A DNA stretch of 64,000 nt from assembly GCF_029961145.1 (NCBI RefSeq), contig NZ_JASBRG010000002.1, positions 62,001 to 126,000 of the forward strand, given 5' to 3'. The first letter of the stretch is position 1. Each line of letters begins with the position of its first letter. The notes beneath the pieces were generated by a model. That model worked only from the letters and a program-made list of their open reading frames with translations, made no database searches and was not told the DNA's origin. The translations under genes and the position numbers were made by a program. Of this stretch, positions 53,664 through 61,027 are shown one piece after another. This stretch comes from Pinibacter soli (lineage in GTDB: Bacteria; Bacteroidota; Bacteroidia; Chitinophagales; Chitinophagaceae).

Positions 53664-53965
53664 GATAATGAATTTGAGTTTACAAATTTTCCTGTGCTGA
53701 CGAAATCTCTCTAAAATTAATTTTTTTAAACCAAAATCAAATAGATTTTTTTGCATTTTTAAATGCGTAAAAGCAACAAGATTAAGGGATAAAATAAATT
53801 CTGGATGGAATTTGAAAATTTGAAAATTTGGGAATTTGAAAATTCTTTCAGCGCCATTTTCATTTTTCAAACTAACTCTCCAAATATCTGGAGAAAGACA
53901 CATCTAAAACATTTTCAAATTTCAAATCCTCAAATTTTCAAATTCATCTATCCATGATTGTTAGA
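53664..53965. other. Gap between mutY and ssb
   Basis: The 302 bases hold an AT-rich ssb leader and the word repeat at 53808-53946. I see no gene on either strand. Confidence 0.6.
53808..53946. repeat. Inverted repeat of the AATTTGAAAATTTG word family, copy 3
   Basis: AATTTGAAAATTTGAAAATT (53813-53832) with GGGAATTTGAAAATTC faces CATTTTCAAATTTCAAATCC and CTCAAATTTTCAAATTCATC near 53912-53947. A CTCCAAATATCTGGAG hairpin sits inside. Confidence 0.75.
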
Positions 53966-55024
53966 TTAAAATAATGTAACCTCCTGCTGCATGAGGGTAT
54001 TGATAAATTTGGGGAAAGCCAGTTTCTTAATATCTTTTTCCGTTAAAAGCTCATAGCCCGGAATATCGATGGATGTTTGAACTGTAATTTTAATAAGCTG
54101 GCCAATAATCAATTGATGGGTTAGCTGCTGTTTGACAATGGTAGAAATTCCCTGGAGTTGGAAAGGCGTATCTATAAAAGATTTTATAGCCTCCTTTATA
54201 TTCTTTTTCGTCCAGTCAATTGGTTCATCGTGTTCGTGCAACACAAACTCGTACAGGTTTTGCCAAATATCTTTTGCCTCTCTTTTCTTTACAAATGTTT
54301 TTCCATCAACGCTTATTACAAAGTAATACATGTAGCGTGTCTTCTTTTTCAACACCTTTTCTTTTACAGGCAAATCATTTACCCACGCGTGCTGAAACGC
54401 CCTGCAATCGCTCTTTTGCGGACATATGCTGCATAAAGGGTTTTGTGGCTTGCAAACAACTGCGCCAAAATCCATTATAGCCTGGTTATAAATTCCGGGG
54501 CTCTCTTTGTCCAGAAGGCTGTCGGCTAACTGATTGTATAATTTTTTTCCATGTGTGGAATCGACAGGTGTAGACATACCGAAATAACGAGAAAGCACGC
54601 GTAACACGTTCCCGTCCACCACAGCATGGGGCAAATTGAAGGCGAATGAAGCTATTGCTGCCGCTGTATAAGGGCCGATTCCTTTTAGCGCAAGGATGTG
54701 TTCGTATGTGCTGGGAAACCTGCCTTTATAATCCCCATCGATGATTTTTGCAGTAGCGATAAGATTTTTGCAGCGGCTATAATAGCCCAACCCCTCCCAA
54801 AGCTTAAAAACCTTTTCCTCCGGAGCTTTCGCCAGCTTTTTAACTGTGGGAAAAGTTTCGACAAACTTATTATAATACGCAAGCCCTTGTTCTACACGTG
54901 TTTGCTGCAAAATAATCTCGCTGAGCCAGATTTTGTACGGATCTTTTTCCCCTTTCCAGGGCATGGAACGATTGTTTTCTGCGCTGTTCCATTCCATTAA
55001 TTTTCGGGTAAAATCAAAATTCAT
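53966..55024 (-). CDS. mutY: Adenine DNA glycosylase MutY
   Basis: Removes adenine opposite 8-oxoguanine. In the 352-residue protein the catalytic Glu lies in LSEIILQQTRVEQG, the helix-hairpin-helix is LKGIGPYTAAAIASFAFN, the Asp is in VVDGNVLRVLSRYFG, and the 4Fe-4S cluster uses the C-X6-C-X2-C-X5-C pattern beginning CKPQNPLCSICPQKSDC. A NUDIX-like C-terminal domain follows from about 230. It heads the mutY-ssb-gldE-gldD block and is divergent from the HU gene. Confidence 0.96.
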   Translation of the reverse strand: MNFDFTRKLMEWNSAENNRSMPWKGEKDPYKIWLSEIILQQTRVEQGLAYYNKFVETFPTVKKLAKAPEEKVFKLWEGLGYYSRCKNLIATAKIIDGDYKGRFPSTYEHILALKGIGPYTAAAIASFAFNLPHAVVDGNVLRVLSRYFGMSTPVDSTHGKKLYNQLADSLLDKESPGIYNQAIMDFGAVVCKPQNPLCSICPQKSDCRAFQHAWVNDLPVKEKVLKKKTRYMYYFVISVDGKTFVKKREAKDIWQNLYEFVLHEHDEPIDWTKKNIKEAIKSFIDTPFQLQGISTIVKQQLTHQLIIGQLIKITVQTSIDIPGYELLTEKDIKKLAFPKFINTLMQQEVTLF

Positions 55025-55185
55025 TGTATAAAGTAAAAATCAACTATTTATATGTAAAAGAAAAAATGTACTATTTTTAAGAAATATTCAAAATCAATAA
55101 CTTGCATGAATAAAAAGATTCTCTTATTTTTCAGATGAAAACAATTGGATCTTATTTTATTACCGGATACAAAAATATTTAAGTA

Positions 55186-55506
55186 ATGAGAAAAGCCGAC
55201 CTAATCAATCAAATTTCAGAAAAGACGGGTATCCCCAAAGTAGATGTATTGGTTACGCTGGAGGCCATGTTCAAGGAAGTAAAGGACACGCTCTCGGAAG
55301 GCGAAAATATCTATATCAGGGGCTTTGGGAGTTTTATTACCAAGAAACGTGCTGCGAAAATTGGCCGTAACATTAAGAAAAATGTAGCGGTTGAAATTCC
55401 TGAGCATTACATCCCAGCTTTTAAACCTGCAAAAGAATTTGTGCAGGAAGTAAAAAAACTAAAAACAGTTAAAGAAGAACAACCAGGTGCCGATGAAGAG
55501 ATGTAA
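55186..55506 (+). CDS. HU-family DNA-binding protein
   Basis: A 106-residue nucleoid protein with the HU fold: KADLINQISEKTGIPKVDV at the start, GENIYIRGFGSFITKKRAAK in the middle, and the DNA-intercalating arm IPEHYIPAFKPAKEF. It exceeds the common 90-residue HU because of a basic then acidic tail (KTVKEEQPGADEEM). Bends and compacts DNA. It is located between mutY and rng, as in other Bacteroidota. Confidence 0.95.
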   Translation: MRKADLINQISEKTGIPKVDVLVTLEAMFKEVKDTLSEGENIYIRGFGSFITKKRAAKIGRNIKKNVAVEIPEHYIPAFKPAKEFVQEVKKLKTVKEEQPGADEEM

Positions 55507-55538
55507 TGACGTAAATTTGCGGTCTTAAAACGTTTTTC

Positions 55539-56399
55539 GTGAAAAGACAGCAGATTATTCTTATTGCCGGTGGCGTGGCTGCACTGTTGTGTATTTATTT
55601 TCTGGGGCAAACGGTTCCTGCGAAAAAGGGCACCTTAGCTTCTCAGAATGAAGCACATACAGATTCAGCTGCAACAATTAATACCGAGGCATTGCTCAGC
55701 GCAGCGAAGAAAAAATTAACTTCTTCACAACAGGCCTATATAACTAGTCTTGAAGCTTCAGTAGTGCGTGGCGATGTAAAAACGCAGCAAATACGCACTT
55801 ATAATCAGCTGGCTACGTTCTGGAAAGATTCTGCCAGAATGTTCGAACCGTACGCTTATTATACTGCCGAAGTAGCTAAGTTGGAAAATTCTGAAAAAAG
55901 TCTCACCTTTGCAGCCCGATTATTTTTAAATAATCTGCGTGGCGTTGATGAACCTTCGCTGAAAAGCTGGGAGGCAAGTCAGGCCAAAGAGTTATTTGAG
56001 AAGGCTTTAGCGTTGAATCCTGCTAATGATTCTACTAAAATCGGATTAGGAAGTTGCTACATTTTTGGAAGCACCGCCGCTAATCCAACAGAGATCATGC
56101 AGGGGATTCAACAAATACTGGAAGTTGCACGAAGAGATTCCACCAACATGTATGCTCAGTTAATGCTGGGAATCGGAGGTGTAGTTTCGGGACAACTTGA
56201 TAAAGCAGTAGAGCGACTTGAAAAAGTTGTAAAAGCTGAGCCGCATAATATGGAAGCTGTTTTCATGCTTGCTGAAGCCAACGAAAGAAAGGGTGATAAA
56301 GCAAATGCAATAAAATGGTATGAGATCGGGAAAAGACACGTTCCAAATAAAGAGGTTGTGAAGGAAATAGAGGAACGAATTGAAACGCTGAAGAAATAA
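55539..56399 (+). CDS. TPR-repeat envelope protein
   Basis: A 286-residue protein with a GTG start, an N-terminal membrane anchor (IILIAGGVAALLCIYFLG) and C-terminal tetratricopeptide repeats, most clearly VERLEKVVKAEPHNMEAVFMLAEANERKGD and AIKWYEIGKRH (described in parts). It probably faces the periplasm and acts as an adaptor; the partners are unknown. It follows the HU gene after 32 bases on the same strand. Confidence 0.8.
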   Translation: MKRQQIILIAGGVAALLCIYFLGQTVPAKKGTLASQNEAHTDSAATINTEALLSAAKKKLTSSQQAYITSLEASVVRGDVKTQQIRTYNQLATFWKDSARMFEPYAYYTAEVAKLENSEKSLTFAARLFLNNLRGVDEPSLKSWEASQAKELFEKALALNPANDSTKIGLGSCYIFGSTAANPTEIMQGIQQILEVARRDSTNMYAQLMLGIGGVVSGQLDKAVERLEKVVKAEPHNMEAVFMLAEANERKGDKANAIKWYEIGKRHVPNKEVVKEIEERIETLKK

Positions 56400-56429
56400 A
56401 TCGATATACAAATTTAAAATTGTTGAAAG

Positions 56430-56525
56430 ATGCCTTGTGGTAAAAAAAGAAAACGTCATAAAATAGCGACGCATAAACGTAAAAAAAGACTAAGAAAGAA
56501 TCGTCATAAGAAAGGTAAAAAATAG
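56430..56525 (+). CDS. 31-residue highly basic protein (AURKAIP1/COX24-like small ribosomal type)
   Basis: A short ATG gene encoding MPCGKKRKRHKIATHKRKKR and 11 more residues, with nearly two thirds Lys, Arg or His. Similar proteins of about 30 residues (MPSGKKRKRHKxATHKRKKR-like) occur next to rng in Bacteroidota as I recall, and resemble the COX24/AURKAIP1 domain found in small ribosomal proteins such as bS22. A role at the ribosome is inference. It is followed by a terminator at 56555-56588, so it is probably a transcription unit's last gene. Confidence 0.8.
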   Translation: MPCGKKRKRHKIATHKRKKRLRKNRHKKGKK

Positions 56526-56554
56526 TTTTACACTTCTTTGTAATTCATTCCTCT

Positions 56555-56588
56555 ATGCCGGAGCATGTCATGTGTCCGGCATATTTTA
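56555..56588 (+). terminator. Terminator after the 31-residue protein gene
   Basis: ATGCCGGA (56555-56562) and TCCGGCAT (56575-56582) form a perfect 8-bp stem followed by ATTTTACT. Confidence 0.75.
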
Positions 56589-56720
56589 CTTGGCTGAACT
56601 ATTTTTATTTCAATAGTATACACATTATTTCATATCATTGTATACTATGCTTAATGCAAATAGCATTCTCAGCGATTTTCCTTTTGGTGATGGTTGGTTA
56701 GTTTGTAAATGTGAATACGC

Positions 56721-58271
56721 TTGAACAAGGAATTAATAATTAATGCTGCTCCCCAAGGTGTTGAAATAGCACTTCTTGAAGACAAAAAACTGGTTGAACT
56801 GCATAATGAAAAAGCAGATGCCAGCTTTGCCGTGGGCGATCTTTACCTGGGTAAGGTTAAAAAACTTATTCCGGGATTAAATGCCGCTTTCGTTGATGTA
56901 GGCTTCGAGAAAGACGCGTTTCTCCATTACACCGATTTAAGTCCATACGCAAAATCCTTATTAAAATTCACTCAACAGGCTATTGGAGACAATACGCCGG
57001 GTGGTTTTGATTTTGGTAATTTTTTGGTGGAACCTGAAATCATTAAAACGGGAAAAATAAACGAGGTACTTAGCGGCAAACCAAACATCCTCGTACAGAT
57101 ATTAAAAGAACCTATTGCTGCAAAAGGCCCACGCCTTAGCTGTGAAATTTCTTTGCCCGGAAGATTCGTAGTTATTACGCCATTCAATGATATTGTGGCC
57201 GTTTCCCGTAAGATCCATTCTTCGGAAGAAAGGAAGCGCCTGCAAAAAATTATTGAGTCAATAAAGCCAAAGAATTTTGGCGTTATTGTGCGTACAGCGG
57301 CTGAAGGCAAGAACACAGCAGAGCTTCACGAAGATTTGTCTGCACTGGTTGACACCTGGAAACAAATTCAAGGGAACTTGAAGGGTGCAGTTGCACCTGC
57401 AAAGATCCTGAGTGAACAGGCAAAAACCACCAGCATGCTGCGCGATCTATTAAATGAAGATTTTAACCGCATAGTAGTAAATGATAAAAACATTTTCAAC
57501 GATGCGAAGAATTACATTCAAAAGATTGCTCCGGATAAAGCAGACATCGTAACGTTCTTCCACAACGGTTCTCCTATTTTTGATCAATACGGTATTACAA
57601 AGCAGGTTAAAGCTGCTTTTGGTAAAACAGTAAACCTTCCAAGTGGTGCATACCTGATCATTGAGCACACAGAAGCTTTGCACGTGATCGACGTGAACAG
57701 CGGATATAAAAGTGTGAGCAATAACCAGGAGCAAAATGCCTTGGAAACCAATATGGAAGCGGCAGAAGAAATTGCACGTCAGCTTCGCCTGCGCGACCTT
57801 GGTGGTATTATTGTGGTTGACTTTATTGATATGAAACTTCCTGAGAATAAAAAGAAACTCATGGAAGCGATGGAAGAATATATGAAGCCGGACAGGGCAA
57901 AACACGCGGTTCTTCCTATTTCTAAATTCGGCCTGATGCAGATTACGCGCCAGCGTATGAAGCCTGAAGTAACGATTAACACGCAGGAAATTTGCCCTAG
58001 CTGTAATGGTACCGGAAAAATCTCTTCCACTCTTGTACTGGAAGATGAAATAGAAAAAAATCTGAACTATCTCATTACACACAAACACAGCAATCTTACT
58101 TTGATGGTGCATCCTATCATGCATGCATATTTAACTAAAGGCTGGCTGTGGTCCAAATGCTGGAAATGGAGAAGAAAGTTCAAACAAAAGATTAACGTTG
58201 TTGCCAATACAAATTATCACCTTACTGAGTTCCACTTCTTCGATCATCATGATGAAGAAATAAAATTATAG
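56721..58271 (+). CDS. rng: Ribonuclease E/G family protein
   Basis: A 516-residue endoribonuclease acting in rRNA and mRNA processing. The start is TTG at 56721 (MNKELIINAAPQGVEIALLE). S1 domain is around FAVGDLYLGKVKKLIPGLNAAFVDVGFEKDAFLHYTDL (in parts). The catalytic core has VIDVNSGY and IIVVDFIDMKL with the metal-binding aspartates, and the zinc-link CPSCNGTGKI near the C-terminus. It lacks the long scaffold tail of RNase E. A terminator follows immediately. Confidence 0.95.
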   Translation: MNKELIINAAPQGVEIALLEDKKLVELHNEKADASFAVGDLYLGKVKKLIPGLNAAFVDVGFEKDAFLHYTDLSPYAKSLLKFTQQAIGDNTPGGFDFGNFLVEPEIIKTGKINEVLSGKPNILVQILKEPIAAKGPRLSCEISLPGRFVVITPFNDIVAVSRKIHSSEERKRLQKIIESIKPKNFGVIVRTAAEGKNTAELHEDLSALVDTWKQIQGNLKGAVAPAKILSEQAKTTSMLRDLLNEDFNRIVVNDKNIFNDAKNYIQKIAPDKADIVTFFHNGSPIFDQYGITKQVKAAFGKTVNLPSGAYLIIEHTEALHVIDVNSGYKSVSNNQEQNALETNMEAAEEIARQLRLRDLGGIIVVDFIDMKLPENKKKLMEAMEEYMKPDRAKHAVLPISKFGLMQITRQRMKPEVTINTQEICPSCNGTGKISSTLVLEDEIEKNLNYLITHKHSNLTLMVHPIMHAYLTKGWLWSKCWKWRRKFKQKINVVANTNYHLTEFHFFDHHDEEIKL

Positions 58272-58341
58272 AGAAGCCCCAACGCAGAAATGTTTATACC
58301 AAACAAATAATTCCTGTGTTAGACACCTTTATCTTACTTTC

Positions 58342-58371
58342 AGCCTGGAAATAAACTTCCAGGCTTTTTTT
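58342..58371 (+). terminator. Terminator of rng
   Basis: AGCCTGGAA and TTCCAGGCT form a 9-bp perfect stem followed by a T-run that overlaps the yoeB stop codon. Confidence 0.92.
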
Positions 58372-58645
58372 ATATATCATAATGGAAGCGACATTGAAGT
58401 ACATAGCACTTCTGATCTTTCCCTTTCTTTCCGTCAACCTTATAGACAAGCCTATGCTCTCCTGTTATACGTCTTGACCAAAAACCCTTTAGATCGTGCT
58501 TAAGTGGCTCTGGCTTGCCTAGACCATGAAATGGACTTTTGCGAATATCATTAAGTAGCTCTTTTATTTTTAATACAACTGACTCATCTGACTCTATCCA
58601 ATAACTAAAATCCTCCCAACCGTTTTCTGTAAATTCAAAACTCAT
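58370..58645 (-). CDS. yoeB: Txe/YoeB-family mRNA interferase toxin
   Basis: A 91-residue RelE-superfamily toxin that cleaves mRNA in the ribosome. The YoeB catalytic residues are preserved: Glu46 in GLGKPEPLKHD, Arg65 in GEHRLVYKV, and the terminal His-Tyr pair in CRFHYDI. It lies 57 bases downstream of its antitoxin gene on the same strand, the standard order. An insertion before the last strand makes it slightly longer than E. coli YoeB. Confidence 0.94.
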   Translation of the reverse strand: MSFEFTENGWEDFSYWIESDESVVLKIKELLNDIRKSPFHGLGKPEPLKHDLKGFWSRRITGEHRLVYKVDGKKGKDQKCYVLQCRFHYDI

Positions 58646-58702
58646 GATCTGGTATCAACTTAAAAATTCTTAATGTTGGTAAAAGCAATTGGTCATTATT
58701 AC

Positions 58703-58954
58703 TTAGTCCAACTTGAATTTTCTTGTCTTCTTTTCCTGAAGTTGCTGGATAGACTCCTTTAATCTTGCTCTATTTGCTGCCGTTGACAAAAGATGCCCTG
58801 TTTCTGTGAGTGAATTATATTCCTTTATGGACATTATCACTACCGCGTCGTCCTCGTTAGTTCTTGGAACAACAATAACATCAAGAGATTTAGCCACATC
58901 ATCCAGGTATTTCTTGATATTGCTTCTCAACTGAGAGATTGATATTGCCTGCAT
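58703..58954 (-). CDS. yefM: YefM-family antitoxin (Phd/YefM)
   Basis: Starting at [15 protein letters not shown] gives 83 residues. The Phd/YefM N-terminal DNA-binding domain is visible ([23 protein letters not shown], in parts, and [11 protein letters not shown]), and the C-terminal half, which wraps the toxin, is charged ([17 protein letters not shown]). It should neutralise YoeB and repress the operon through the palindromes at 58964-58994, which contain the known YefM-type TGTAC core. Confidence 0.93.
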   Translation of the reverse strand: MQAISISQLRSNIKKYLDDVAKSLDVIVVPRTNEDDAVVIMSIKEYNSLTETGHLLSTAANRARLKESIQQLQEKKTRKFKLD

Positions 58955-58963
58955 ATGTCCAGT

Positions 58964-58994
58964 TTTGTACGTACAAATGTACAAATTTTTGTAC
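58964..58994 (-). promoter_or_regulatory. yefM: YefM-type operator: two adjacent palindromes
   Basis: TTTGTACGTACAAA (58964-58977) is a perfect 14-bp palindrome. GTACAAA (58979-58985) and TTTGTAC (58988-58994) form a second dyad with two-base centre. Four half-sites of TTTGTAC/GTACAAA thus lie just upstream of the antitoxin start, between it and the recQ stop. Confidence 0.85.
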
Positions 58995-59001
58995 TAAAAA
59001 A

Positions 59002-60921
59002 TTAAACTTTACGAACAACCCCCTCTTTATCACTAGCTATCTTGCGCTCACTTTGCAAGAAATCAATCACCTTCCAGGCTTTTTCTTTTGATATGCCGGA
59101 TAGCTTTGCAATCAGGTTTTTGATGTCCACTTCTTCGGCGGCAATAATGTCAAAAATTTTGCTCTTAATTTTTTCAAACTCTTCTTCGGATAAAGTGCCA
59201 CGTTTTTTCTTCAGGCAATTATCGCAGACACCGCATTCGCTAATGTTTTCGTCACCGAAATATCTTCCTACGATTTGACTACGACAAGCATTTGGCTCGA
59301 GAACGTAATCGATAAAATGCTTTAATCTTTTTTCGTATTCTTGTTTGCGAAAATCATAACGTTTTTGATCAATGACAACAGACTGCACGGCTACTCTTTC
59401 GTAAATAAAATACAACTGCGGCGAATCTTTTTGAATGTCATATTCAATAACCCTGTAGCGATCAAGCTGGACAAAAGCTTCCTTTACTTCCTCAATCGTT
59501 TTCTTCAAAATAAATGCTACGGACCTTTCATATACAGAAACGGGATAATCAAAAACACCTTCGTAATTGCGCAGCAAGGCTTTTATGAAAGGCTCAAGCG
59601 CCGGATAATTACTTTCAAATTCATACAGTGTGTCTTTATTGCAAATGAATTGAATTTTCGAAGGCACGAAAACCTGTTCATTAAAAGACACATAACCTTC
59701 TTGCTCCAACACTTTCAAACTATTAATGGCAAGAATAAGATCGAGTTGAAATTTTTTTGCGAAATCTATTATTTCAAAAGAATAGTAAGCACCTTCACCA
59801 ATACCTGTTGGTATTTGAAGGTAATTCGCCACTGCCTGGTATACCCCTCTGATAGTTTCAAGGTCAGGAAATTTCAGTAGTGCAGCTTCTTTCAAATCTT
59901 CAATATCCTTTTGCTGGTAAAGCATTACCGTGTAAGACTTCTGCCCATCTCTTCCCGCACGGCCGGCCTCCTGATAATAGTTTTCGAGACAATCAGGTAA
60001 ATCATAATGCACAACGGTTCTCACGTCGGGTTTGTCGATACCCATCCCAAACGCGTTGGTGCAAACAATACAGCGAACTTTGTTTTGTATCCATGCCTGT
60101 TGTCTTTGTTGACGCGCTTCCTGCGTTAATCCTGCATGATAATGATCAGCGGAAATACCGTATGATAACAACAGATCAGCTACATCCTTTGTTCTCTTCC
60201 TGCTTCTGCAATACACAATGCTTGTGCCTTGCACATTGTTCAAAATTTCTACGAGCTTGTTGATCTTTACGGGAGCATTAAAGACACTATATGAAAGATT
60301 AGGTCGCTCAAATGATTTTCTAAAAACAGTATAGTTTGTAAAAACCAGTTTCTCACAAATATCTTTTTGTACAGCAGGTGTCGCAGATGCTGTTAAAGCA
60401 AGAATTGGCACACTTGGTATCTCTTCTCTCAAATTGGCAATACGCAGGTAAGGCGGCCTAAAGTCGTACCCCCATTGTGAAATACAATGCGCTTCGTCTA
60501 CAGCAATTAGATTGATTGGAAGTGAAGGCAAATATTCCAGAAAAAGATTTGTTTCCAAACGCTCGGGAGAAACGTATAAAAATTTGCAATTGCTATTTGA
60601 AGCCAACTCCAAAGTATGAATCACTTCTTTTCTATTCATACCAGAGTAAATGGAAAATGCCGTGATGCCTTTCTTTCGAAGATTATCGACCTGGTCTTTC
60701 ATCAACGCAATAAGCGGACTGATCACCAGGCACAATCCATCTTTTGCCATTGCAGGCACCTGGAAGCAAACGGATTTACCGCCGCCTGTGGGAAGTATTG
60801 CCAGTGTATCTTTTCCTTCAAGTACATTAAGGATTATTTCCTCTTGCTTTTCACGAAAAGATGAATAGCCCCAATATTGCTTGAGAATTTGATGAATGCT
60901 CATGTTTTGCGAAGGCGACAT
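59002..60921 (-). CDS. recQ: ATP-dependent DNA helicase RecQ
   Basis: A 639-residue superfamily 2 helicase. Motif I is ILPTGGGKSVCFQVPA, motif II DEAHCISQWGYDFRP, and motif VI QEAGRAGRDGQ. The RecQ C-terminal zinc motif is CRSQIVGRYFGDENISECGVCDNC (described in parts) followed by a winged helix. A separate HRDC domain is not apparent, so it is a shorter form. Unwinds replication and recombination intermediates. The two Met in MSPSQNMS are both possible starts. Confidence 0.95.
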   Translation of the reverse strand: MSPSQNMSIHQILKQYWGYSSFREKQEEIILNVLEGKDTLAILPTGGGKSVCFQVPAMAKDGLCLVISPLIALMKDQVDNLRKKGITAFSIYSGMNRKEVIHTLELASNSNCKFLYVSPERLETNLFLEYLPSLPINLIAVDEAHCISQWGYDFRPPYLRIANLREEIPSVPILALTASATPAVQKDICEKLVFTNYTVFRKSFERPNLSYSVFNAPVKINKLVEILNNVQGTSIVYCRSRKRTKDVADLLLSYGISADHYHAGLTQEARQQRQQAWIQNKVRCIVCTNAFGMGIDKPDVRTVVHYDLPDCLENYYQEAGRAGRDGQKSYTVMLYQQKDIEDLKEAALLKFPDLETIRGVYQAVANYLQIPTGIGEGAYYSFEIIDFAKKFQLDLILAINSLKVLEQEGYVSFNEQVFVPSKIQFICNKDTLYEFESNYPALEPFIKALLRNYEGVFDYPVSVYERSVAFILKKTIEEVKEAFVQLDRYRVIEYDIQKDSPQLYFIYERVAVQSVVIDQKRYDFRKQEYEKRLKHFIDYVLEPNACRSQIVGRYFGDENISECGVCDNCLKKKRGTLSEEEFEKIKSKIFDIIAAEEVDIKNLIAKLSGISKEKAWKVIDFLQSERKIASDKEGVVRKV

Positions 60922-60961
60922 TTAGTAAATATAGGTTAAAGCGGTGTTGCACGATACCTTG

Positions 60962-61016
60962 AAAACAGGAATGCAGCATTCAGTATCAAAAAAGCTAAAT
61001 GCTGCATTCCTGTTTT
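60962..61016. terminator. 19-bp stem-loop between copper ATPase and recQ genes
   Basis: AAAACAGGAATGCAGCATT (60962-60980) pairs exactly with 60998-61016. It lies 11 bases past the ATPase stop codon and carries a T-run on either strand. Confidence 0.88.
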
Positions 61017-61027
61017 TGAAAGATAAA

